NCBI RefSeq assembly: GCF_041296385.1 | Contig: NC_091016.1 | Span: 16,777,497 to 16,841,496 of the forward strand | Direction: 5' to 3' | From: Aphelocoma coerulescens | Lineage: Eukaryota > Chordata > Aves > Passeriformes > Corvidae | DNA length: 64,000 nt | Part shown: positions 24,001 through 53,605 of the stretch, piece by piece | How positions within the stretch are numbered: position 1 is the stretch's first letter | Layout: every line of letters starts with the position of its first letter | Notes under the pieces: model-generated | Databases searched by the model: none | Told to the model about the DNA's origin: nothing | What the model saw: the letters and a program-made list of their open reading frames with translations, nothing else | Program-made: the position numbers and the translations under genes

Positions 24001-25902
24001 GAGTGCCAGCTGCCAGTGAGACCTGCATGAGTGACATTTGGTGCCACAAACTGGAGCCTTACAGGGGCTGTGGGAGCCCTGTGGAGTCTGCAAGTGGAGC
24101 AAGTGACAAGCTGGAGGTGCCATCAGAGAGATCAAAATCATGGGTTTGAGGCTGGAATGCCAGCTATTGGGAAGAGTGGTGTACAGCTGACCCAGTACAA
24201 ATTACTCAATTCTGATCAGGGGTGTAGGTGTCCCTGGCCTGAGGTGTCAGCTACTGGGGCAAGCACCAGGGTCTCAGTGCTATTGCCTGGAGTAGGCAGG
24301 ATCCTTGGTCACCGGCCACTGGGGAGAGAACAGTGTGAATTCTGAAGAAGAGCTGCTGGAAGGGAGGCAAGTGAGGAGTTCAGCACCAGCAGCTGAAGCA
24401 GGACTGCAGTGCCTGGTGCCAGGGGAAAGGGTGAGTGTCTGCATCTTTTCCAACCCTGCTGTGCATGGGGCGTGCATGTAACTCGTTAGCAAAACTTCAT
24501 GCGGGATTAGCAAGGAGGAGGTCCTGAGTCCAGACCAAGGTATGAGGTGGGTGGTGGTTGGTGCTAGAAGTCCCAAGGAATGTGTGAATGTGGACTGTGG
24601 AACAAGAATGGTACAGGTTTACTAGCAAGCATCAGGCTTGACAAACTGATGAGCAGGAGGACCTCTGAGACTGGTAGAGGGGCTTGGATCCAGGCACAGG
24701 TGCAGGACAGAGGGGCCATGCTGGTACCCAAGGGATCCATGAATGTGTGTGTACTTGTGAACCTGGAAAGTGCAGTGTGTGCTGGCAGGAGTGACCTTCT
24801 GTCTCTGCTGGACAAGGAGAAGGAGGGGACGTGGCTGGCTGCGCTTGTGTTTATGTGAGTGCCCTAAGTGTGTCAGAGTCCTGCGTGTGTCTGTGCTCCC
24901 GGGTGGGCACTCAGCTTTGCTACTGGTTGAACCTGCAAATGGGAAAGTGGCAGCTGCATCTCTCAGCTTGAGAAACTCCAGATTCCCTGGGCTGAGCTCC
25001 AGCGATGGAGCAGGAGAGGTGCTGGGGCTGCTAGAGGAGACAGCCACCTCTAACATTCCTTAACACTCCCAACAGGTAATCAGCATCCCAGCTCAGAAAC
25101 CTGGCAGGGGAAAGAGTTTCTAACTCCCAGAGCAGTCCAGACAACTACAACCAAGGAAGCTTGGAAGATCCAGACTGATTCTTCCCCTTTTGCCAGCAAG
25201 CCCCGAGACATGCTGCTTCCCAGGCATCTCACCCCTCCCAAAGGCCTGGCACCCCTCAGCTGCCCAGCAACACCTCCTCAGAGGCACCGAGCAGGAGCAG
25301 CCCCCACCTGCATCATGTGAAGCCAGAGCCCGCAGCATCTGGCCAGCGCTGCGGCGGATCCGCTTCTCCTTGTGGCCCAGCATCGCCATCAGCAGCTCCA
25401 GGGCTCCCGTCTCCCTGAAGGCGCCCGCCAGAGAGCCGATGCTGGCGTAGGCGCCCAGCACGTGCACCGTGCTCAGGATGGAGCACTCGGGCGTCCCGGC
25501 CTCGGCCACCTGGCGCCCGGCTCGCTGCACCAGGCTCCTGACATCGGCCTTCATCTCCAGCAGCGAGGCTTCGTCCAGCGGCACATCCGCCGCCAACGGC
25601 CCGGGCGCCTTCTCCTCTCTCGGCCGCGGCCCTTCCGGCCTCCTCCGGCCCAGCAGCGCCGGGCAGCTGGCGCAGACCTCTTCTGCAGACATCCACATGG
25701 AGATGTGCTCTGCCTTGCTCTCTGCAGAGGAGACACTGCTGCCTCCCGCTGCTTTCTCTGCCGAGCTAACGACGCTCCACTGCACCAGGTATTCCGGGCG
25801 GCCGTCGTGGCCTCGCCGCTGCCGGAGCAGCTCCTCTGGGTAGGCCTGCAGTTTGGGCCCCAGCTGCACAAGCAGGGTGCCATTGTGCTTCTCATTCACC
25901 AT
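11505..25902 (-). CDS. CUL7: Cullin-7 (CRL7 ubiquitin ligase scaffold), complete
   Basis: CUL7 is an atypical cullin that assembles with RBX1, SKP1-FBXW8, OBSL1 and CCDC8 and regulates IRS1, microtubule integrity and growth. Twenty-nine coding exons on the minus strand join without a frame break to 1965 residues; exon positions are in the sub-entries. The start ATG (25902-25900, [16 protein letters not shown]) matches the family N-terminus. The C-terminus ends in TFSTFR, which I remember from human CUL7. Human CUL9 instead continues into a RING-IBR-RING, and none is found here. Synteny with MRPL2, KLC4 and PTK7 agrees. The distance from N-terminus to DOC domain (about 1150 residues) is CUL9-like, longer than in human CUL7 (about 800, whole protein about 1700). 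Confidence 0.94.
12505..15741 (-). other. CUL7: CUL7 cullin-homology exons
   Basis: Exons 15741-15608, 15528-15352, 15110-14995, 14531-14349, 14004-13847, 13534-13324, 13236-13071, 12946-12801 and 12622-12505. They encode [85 protein letters not shown]-type linkers ending [68 protein letters not shown] and [20 protein letters not shown]. This is the cullin-repeat and globular region that recruits RBX1 in CUL7. Junction phases all agree. Confidence 0.9.
16263..17357 (-). other. CUL7: CUL7 DOC (APC10-like) domain exons
   Basis: Exons 17357-17267 ([20 protein letters not shown]), 17193-17022, 16870-16765, 16621-16526 and 16438-16263. Residues from about 1155 to 1330 form the DOC domain: [77 protein letters not shown] and [18 protein letters not shown]. 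The YWESNG and IDTRVRG motifs are the DOC signature. The domain mediates protein contacts in the CRL7 complex. Confidence 0.94.
17881..18018. repeat. Two-copy tandem repeat of about 72 bp in a CUL7 intron
   Basis: The segment aggacagccgctcccacctc (17921) recurs at 17993, with similar ggacacggacatgg-type sequence before each copy. The unit is about 72 bp and the copies are diverged. It lies in the intron between exons 18166-18061 and 17753-17523. Confidence 0.7.
20746..20847 (-). repeat. CUL7: Source copy of the 102-bp duplication (acceptor and start of CUL7 exon)
   Basis: The functional copy. It comprises intron 3' end gttaacttgtccccatccat, the acceptor at cggag|gtg and the first 62 coding bases of the exon 20807-20432. 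Exact match to 22639-22740 at an offset of 1893 bp in the same orientation. Confidence 0.9.
21690..23083 (-). other. CUL7: CUL7 exons for the pre-CPH segment and CPH domain
   Basis: Exons 23083-22929 ([20 protein letters not shown]), 22464-21946 (from [15 protein letters not shown] to DGMPPVQ) and 21825-21690 ([20 protein letters not shown]). Residues from about 370 to 450 form the CPH (CUL7-PARC-HERC2) domain: [40 protein letters not shown] and [11 protein letters not shown]. In CUL7 this domain binds the p53 tetramerisation region. Phases join as 0, 0 and 1. Confidence 0.92.
22639..22740 (-). repeat. CUL7: 102-bp exact duplicate of a CUL7 exon edge, inside CUL7 intron
   Basis: Identical over 102 bases to 20746-20847, which holds the acceptor and first 62 bases of the exon starting at 20807. 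The similarity runs a few bases further with a 3-bp gap (tctccagg shared at the left edge). The copy lies between exons 23083-22929 and 22464-21946. It keeps the acceptor and the reading [20 protein letters not shown] but has no matching exon body after it. It is a decoy or pseudo-exon, a very young duplication, or an assembly error. Confidence 0.9.
23084..25307 (-). other. CUL7 intron 2, with a possible retroviral LTR remnant
   Basis: A 2.2 kb intron, the longest in CUL7 and unlike its GC-rich neighbours in base use. It holds an AT-richer block with a TATA box and a primer-binding-site-like motif (separate entry). I see no CUL7 exon in it; exons 25308 and 23083 join in phase 1 exactly as in the family. 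Confidence 0.7.
23850..24340 (+). mobile_element. Possible endogenous retrovirus LTR/leader remnant
   Basis: A TATA box (gggatataaaaggcgcc, near 23851) is followed about 180 bases later by gtgaca|tttggtgccacaaactgga at about 24024-24047. That resembles an LTR end in CA, a short spacer and a tRNA-type primer-binding site (TGGTGCC). The sequence after it is repetitive leader-like. No gag, pol or env reading frame is visible, so it would be a fragment. The LTR start cannot be placed. The call rests on two motifs only. Confidence 0.3.
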
Positions 25903-25916
25903 GGCAGCAGATGGGT
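25308..25916 (-). other. CUL7: CUL7 first coding exon (N-terminal domain)
   Basis: Acceptor ctctgcag before 25916 and donor gcag|gtgggg after 25308. The coding part, 25902-25308, encodes residues 1-198. It includes the [20 protein letters not shown] block typical of the CUL7/CUL9 N-terminus, [20 protein letters not shown] and a first armadillo-like helical stretch ending ALASHDA. A leader of 14 bases precedes the ATG in this exon, so the rest of the 5' UTR must come from an upstream exon. Confidence 0.9.
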
Positions 25917-26399
25917 CTGCAGAGACAGAGGGGAAGCAGGAACTGGGGAGAGGTGGCTGAGGCGTGCTATGACTAGAGATTTGTGTTCCTGTGTGTCACA
26001 GTGTTGGTGACATGGCAATGCAACCAATAAAACGTGCTTTTGTACTGGCTGTACTCGAGGATAGGGCTGTCAACACAGCAAATATGAGATATGGCTCACT
26101 TTTCTCCTTGGAAAACTGCATATATGTAGTAACACTGTAACAGGGCAAACCACAGTGATTTCTGGACTGTCAAACAGGCTGTGGGAATGGCAGGAATACG
26201 GACAGCAATGCCCGGGAAGGGCAGCTTTCCCCAGGAAGCTCACCCATGACACCTGGCTGCGTGCTGATGGAGCTACCCGAGCCAGGTGGAGCCCGCATGC
26301 TGGATCAGGGGGCCAGTGCAAGTCTGCGCTGGAGGGCTCTGCTGCACATCACCCAGACGGGACTGGGAGCACGGTGAGGAGCAGGCCTGTGCCCGGAGC

Positions 26400-27000
26400 A
26401 CCCACGCTGAAGGCAGGCGGCACGGCACTGCCATCCCCGGGGAGAGCTCTCGTGCGGACCGGCCGCGCTAGCGGCAGCTTCAAAGCTCCTTCCAGGCGCG
26501 GGCCAAGCGACAACTCGCCGCGCACCGAGCAGCGCCTGACCCGACCCGGTTCGGCTGCCGCACCCCTTCCCCGGCCGGCCGGGGGCCGCGACCGAGGCCT
26601 CTCCTAAAGGGCCCGGGCCCGTCCCGGGCCAGCTCCGCTCGGAGCGCTCGCCGGCCGCGCCGGGCCGTGCCCAGCCCGCCGCCCTCCCTCCGCCGCGGGG
26701 CCGCGCCGGGGCTTCCGCGTTACCTCCGGCACCGCTCCCGCGCCGCTCCGGCCGCGGGCGCCTGCGCAGACCCCGCCCGACGGCGGCCGTGAGGGCTGGG
26801 CCTGAGCGGCGGCACCGGGGAACTCGGACGGGGGCAGCGCAGGGAGCCGCATGAGGGAGCACAGCGCAGCACTGAGGAACGGGGCAGGCGGCGAGGGAAG
26901 GACGCAGCAGCGGCCGGCGGCAGAAGTGGGGCCAGGGAGCAGTGAGGCGCTACCGGGGCTGGGAGGCGCTGAGGTCCGTGATTCCCAGCTTCCCAGTCAG
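26400..27000 (-). promoter_or_regulatory. CUL7: CpG-island promoter of CUL7
   Basis: Dense CpG (for example ggccggccgggggccgcgac near 26573) and an NRF1-like GCGCCTGCGCA around the presumed first exon. There is no TATA box. It is the only CpG-rich block upstream of the CUL7 start. Confidence 0.65.
26724..26850 (-). other. CUL7: Probable CUL7 5' UTR exon
   Basis: A donor reading ccggag|gtaacg on the minus strand (exon end 26724) lies inside a CpG island 0.8 kb upstream of the coding exon, whose acceptor is just 14 bases before the ATG. The 5' edge is a guess. A GCGCCTGCGCA stretch at about 26758-26769 fits an NRF1-type promoter site. Confidence 0.5.
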
Positions 27001-27312
27001 CTTGGCTGGAAGCCTCCTTCCCGTCCGCTTGCCTTCACTGCTCCACAAGTTGAGGGTGAGAGAAGAGCCCGGGTGTCCTACAGCTAGGTTTGACACGACT
27101 GTGCAAATTGACCGCACCAAGTCACCCACCAACCTCAAACTCAAGCCAAGGCAGTCCACAGCCCCACACTCATCTCTCCTGGCAACCCCACCCCTGAACT
27201 GTGTTCAGGGACCGAACACAGCTGAACTTGACTTGTGGGAAAGTGGGGAAAGTACCCCAAGGCCCTTGCATAAAAAGCATCAGTAATGTGACAGCAGTGG
27301 CATGAAAAACGC

Positions 27313-27318
27313 TTTATT
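27313..27318 (-). terminator. MRPL2: MRPL2 poly(A) signal
   Basis: AATAAA on the minus strand (plus tttatt), only 12 bases beyond the stop codon, so the 3' UTR is about 30-40 bases. Confidence 0.75.
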
Positions 27319-27329
27319 GGCTCCAGGCA

Positions 27330-28909
27330 TCACTCCACTGCTTTGACCCGTGGCAGGTTGACATAGCTCTTCATGGGTGGGAGAGGCTTGATCTTGCGCC
27401 CGGCCCAGCCACCCTTGCGGTGCCACAAGCCCGTGTGTGGGCGCTTGCCCAGCCAGCGGTTCCGGCCCGCCTTCCCGATCACCCGCTTGTTGTGATCCAC
27501 GTTGGACACGCGGCCCACCGTGGCCACACAGGTCTCCAGCACCTAAGGGACAGAGAAGAGCTGCAGCCCTCCCTGGGGACACACAGTTGCATGCCCAGGG
27601 AGTCGAGCCAGGCACAGCAGAGTTCCTTTACCTGCATATGCCTTTTGGAGGGCAGCTGCACGATGGCTGTCCCATTCACTTTCCTCAGCAGCACCCCACA
27701 AGTACCTGCAGCAGGCAAGAGAGGAGGCAGCTGCCTTGAGCAGCAGGACGAAGTATCCCACCCTGTGGCAAGCACATCCCCACGCTGGTAACTCCCCAAA
27801 GCCCCCCACTGTTGTACTAAATGCAGCACTTTTTTCTGAAGACAGGACCTTGAGGAATCAACAGGGCAGAGCTGCCCCTGCTTCTGTGCAGGGATGTGCT
27901 GCACTGTAACATGGGGAGAAAACTCCCTGCCACTGGCCACCCAGAGCGGTACCCCCCTGCCCTCCTCTCCATCTGTGCTCAGCCAAACCCCTACAAACAG
28001 TGGGTTCCCTGTGTGGGGACACACCAGCTGCCCGGATGTACTGTGCTCCCTTCCCAGGGTGGCTCTCCAGGTTGCAGATCAGCGTGCCGACAGGAAGAGC
28101 CCCCAGCGGGTATGCGTCCCCTTCCTTGGCTGACACTGGAAGACAGAAGCTGACAAGTTGGGCAAGGAGCAGCCGACGAGCCCTTGGCAAGACCGGCACA
28201 GCTGCCCCTGACCCTGGCGTGCACCTGCCATCCTGCCAATGTGAGGCGAGTTCGTGATGCTGTCCCCCGGCTGCATGTTCTCCGTGGCAATGATCCAGCG
28301 CTTGCGGTTGCCGCCGGCCACCAGGGCGATGTCAGCCGACCTGCACGGAGAACGCGCGGCGGGTGAGCAGGGGGGCCACGGCTGGCGCGACTGCCCGGGC
28401 CCGGGGCCGAGCCCGCACCCCGCACTCGCCTGCAAGGGTCGTATCGGACGTTGACGACCTTCTCGGTGAAGGGCTCCGGCGGGGCCCCCTCCTCGTAGCG
28501 CAGGCGCTGGAAGTCGATCATGCGGTACCGCCGCTTGTGTCCCCCACCGATCCCCCGCACGCGGATGCGGCCTGCCGGACACGGGAGCGGCTGCAGGTGG
28601 GACCCCCCGCGTCCAGCCGGCCCCCGGCAGTCCTCCCGCCCGCTCGCCCGCCCACCCACCTGTGTGGTCGCGGCCGCCCGTCTTCTTCATGCCCACGGGC
28701 CGCACGGTGTACTTGGCCCGGCACTTCCACAGCGGGTCGGTGGTACAGCGCGGCGCCGAGCCGCCCAGCCCGCGGCAGGCGGCAGGCGCCGACATCGGCC
28801 CCGGCAGCCAGGGCTGGGGGCCGGGCGGCAGCGCCGGGGGCCGGGCCCGGCGGGGGCCCGCCGACAGCAGGAGCGCCCCGAAGGCGCGGCAGAGCCCCAG
28901 CGCCGCCAT
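27330..28909 (-). CDS. MRPL2: Mitochondrial large-subunit ribosomal protein uL2m
   Basis: MRPL2 is the mitochondrial uL2 protein, part of the 39S subunit near the peptidyl-transferase centre. Six exons on the minus strand: 28909-28660, 28571-28430, 28340-28225, 28135-28025, 27705-27632 and 27542-27330. They give 301 residues, close to the human length of about 305. Residues 1-60 are Arg/Ala/Pro-rich with few acids, as expected of a mitochondrial targeting peptide. Conserved blocks are [92 protein letters not shown] and [18 protein letters not shown]. Intron 2 has a GC donor. The position between CUL7 and KLC4 matches human 6p21.1. Confidence 0.97.
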
Positions 28910-29650
28910 GGCCGCGGGAAGGGGCGGGGCCGCCGCGCGGGGCCTGAGCTGGGGCCGCCGGCAGGTGGCGCGCGCCCGCCGGTGCGGCGGAGGCGGCGGC
29001 CATCTTGGATTTAAAGGGGCTGCGCCGCTGAGAGGGCGGGTGGTGCCTGCCGCGGGTCTCGCCCCGCCCCCGCCGGGACCGGGACAGCGACCGGGACGGC
29101 TGTCGAGGTCTCGCGCCGAGCAGGTTGGACGGGCGGGGTTACGGGAGCTCGGTCGCTTCTCTTGGCAACCCTGGCGGGGGGAGGACACGCAGAGCCCGGC
29201 GGCGCAGGCCGAAGCGGGGGCGGCCTTCCCGGGGCGACGCTCCCCCGCCGGCCGCGGGGAGATCCCTGGAGCGGGGCTGGGGCTGGCGGGGCTCGGGGAC
29301 CGTGGCAGGACGCCCTGGCCGCCGGGGGCAGCGGAACGAGCGGGGGCGAGGGCAGCGTTGGGGCCGTGCCCGCCGTGCCCGGATTCGGCGGGCCGCGGTA
29401 ACGCTGCGGGTCGGCGGGGTCGGCGCTAAGGGTGCCGCCGGCTCTGCGGACTTTGGAGCCGGCGAGGCGCGCCCTGCGAGATCAGCCCCTTCCAGTCCCG
29501 GAGGAGCCGCTGGCTCGGGAGCCCTGCTGGTGCCCGCTCTGCTCGGGAAGCTCCGGGTACGCAGGCTCGGTGCTCCTGGCCTCGCCGCGGGCAGGGCCGA
29601 CTGCCACGCAGGGACGGCCGGCGGAGGCCGGGAGTCCTCGAGGGAGGAGC
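28900..29650. promoter_or_regulatory. MRPL2: CpG-island promoter of MRPL2
   Basis: Very CpG-rich from about 28300 to 29650. On the minus strand ccaagatggccgcc at about 28994-29007, some 90 bases upstream of the ATG, fits a YY1 site (AAGATGGC), common in promoters of ribosomal and mitochondrial genes. The island extends well beyond the gene and could start a divergent transcript on the plus strand, but no convincing plus-strand exon was found. Confidence 0.65.
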
Positions 29651-30450
29651 GGAGTGTGTATATGGCAACCGTGGGTCAGCCCGAAGTCCCGGCCGTGGCT
29701 GTTTCCAGGGTGCCGTGGGCACAGACTGCGGGATTCACTGCTCTGTAATTAGTCTGTGTCTTCGTTGCCAGGAATGGCTTTCACTGTAACACAAATAATG
29801 TATGTTTGCAGTCCTGCTGTGTAACTTATGTGACATGTAACCGTGCCATAGCTGTATGTACCCCACAGCCAGCCAGGTTTGCCCTCCAGAACTAGGGAAC
29901 GGAGGACAGCAAGGTGCTTTAGGAAACAAATATATGTTGTGGGATGAAGCAAGCGAGAACCTGTGTGTCGACATGGCTGGGCTGTTCCTCCTGGGGCACC
30001 TGAAGCTCTTCCCCTTCTGGGGGAACCTGTGGGGAGGGACAGGAGCACCAGTGCAGTACTGGTTCAGGTTCAGGCAGATAGGTAGCTGGGGACATTGTAG
30101 GGAGCACCATGCCAGTTGTGTATGACCGGGGAAAGGATGGCTGTAGCAACAATCCAGGCTGGATCCTGTGTCATTGTCTTCTCTCTGAGCAGAGCAGCCA
30201 GAGACTGAACAAATGCTTCCCAGCGGTGCCCGGCCCAGCCCCACACTGCACAGTGCGGACACACAGGGCTCCAGCCTTCCCAGATCTCCTGTATCTGGCC
30301 ATTGCTGTGGGCACAGCGATAGCAACCACGCTGCTGGAGGGCTCTCTGCAGCTACATCAGCTTGGCTTTAGGGGCTGGGATGGGGTCAGCAGTGGGGACA
30401 CAGGCGAGGGTAGTACCAAACAGGATGTAAAACCTTCCACCACAGGATGG
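29650..30450. other. Intergenic segment between MRPL2 and KLC4
   Basis: Non-CpG-rich sequence of about 0.8 kb between the two promoter islands. No gene, RNA or repeat was recognised. Confidence 0.5.
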
Positions 30451-30499
30451 AGGGTGGGATGGAACAGGGCTTTGGCGGGCTGAGCAGGAGCCCGATGGT

Positions 30500-30824
30500 G
30501 GCCAGTGCTCCTTGGGCAGCATTTGGCGGCACCGCGGGGGCTCGGCCCGGGCGCTCGCGTGGATCCCTGAGGAGGGAACTGTGAGCTTGGCGTGCGTGGC
30601 GCTTTCTGCGCTCCCGGGAGAGCGTCTGACCGTCCTGTTCCCGGAGCCCGTCCGCATCCCTCCCCTCCCCCTGCCGCAGTGTGGTTGGCTGCCGAGCGCC
30701 GGGTGCCTGCGCCGCCGCTCGCTCCCAGGGCAGCGCGGCAGACGGAGCCGCGCAGCGCCGCGGCCGCCGCTCCTCCGCCGCCTCCGCGAGCACCGGCGCT
30801 GGACAAGCCGCTGCAGGCAGCCAG

Positions 30825-30830
<6 letters not shown>
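30500..30830 (+). promoter_or_regulatory. KLC4: CpG-rich promoter and probable non-coding first exon of KLC4
   Basis: A CpG-rich block ends in a donor gccag|gtaccg (exon end 30824). It is the nearest promoter-like region upstream of the KLC4 coding exons, whose first coding exon has an acceptor only 18 bases before the ATG and so needs an upstream 5' UTR exon. The exon start is unknown, about 30650-30750. Inferred, not shown by a transcript. Confidence 0.5.
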
Positions 30831-53056
<22,226 letters not shown>

Positions 53057-53440
53057 GCTGGCGGCTCTGCTGCTGGGCACCCTGGCTTCGCGCTGCACGG
53101 GGCAGCGCCCGGCACCTCCCCACACCACCTATTCCGTTCTCCCCATCACGGTTCTCGTGCCACCGTCCGCCTGCCCAGCCCCGGGGGTCCCTAGCTAGTT
53201 CGGGCACCGCAGCCCGCCCGCATGCTCCTCTGCTGCTCACCGGGGCCCGCAGCTCTGGTGGCCGGCATGCTCGGTACCAGTCACACACGCTCTCCAGGTA
53301 GAATCGCCAGCCCGGGGAGGGGGGTCGTCCCCGGGCCGGGGCAGCGGCGGGAATGCCCCATGCCCCCGGGACGCCGGTCCCCCGCCGGATGATCGCTGTA
53401 CTTTATTTTATTAAATAAAACCGACCCTAGAAGCGACCGC
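53057..53440 (+). other. KLC4: KLC4 3' UTR
   Basis: GC-rich 3' UTR ending near the AATAAA at 53414-53419, which sits in an abrupt AT-rich island (ttattttattaaataaaa). Poly(A) addition would fall about 165-175 bases before the next gene's ATG. Confidence 0.75.
53414..53419 (+). terminator. KLC4: KLC4 poly(A) signal
   Basis: AATAAA 358 bases after the KLC4 stop, in the only AT-rich stretch between the KLC4 stop and the next gene. Confidence 0.8.
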
Positions 53441-53605
53441 GGCTCGGCCTGAGGGGAATGGGGCGGGGGGGGGCGCGGGGGAGGGCGCCGCCTGCCGGGG
53501 GGACCGCGGCGCCACGCTCCGCGCGGTCCGCCAGGGCGCCAGGGGGCGCTCTCCGCCGTGCTGGGCCGCCCCGGGGCGGTCCCCGTCCCGTTCCCGGCGG
53601 ACGCG
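53440..53605 (+). promoter_or_regulatory. CpG promoter of the SOUL gene, with a CTCF-like motif
   Basis: Very CpG-rich, no TATA box, squeezed between the KLC4 poly(A) site and the ATG at 53606. gcgccagggggcgctc at about 53536-53551 resembles the CTCF core (CCASYAGRKGGC) with about two mismatches. It may insulate the two genes or simply be a GC box. Confidence 0.5.

Noticed and set aside
11505..25902. CUL9 as the identity of the cullin
   Set aside because: The N-terminal half resembles CUL9, but the gene ends at a CUL7-type TFSTFR terminus with a poly(A) signal right after. No RING-IBR-RING exon exists downstream, and synteny is that of CUL7.
29125..29748. Plus-strand open frame of 207 codons upstream of KLC4
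   Set aside because: GC-rich chance frame with no plausible ATG context or homology. Kept only as a possible divergent non-coding transcript.
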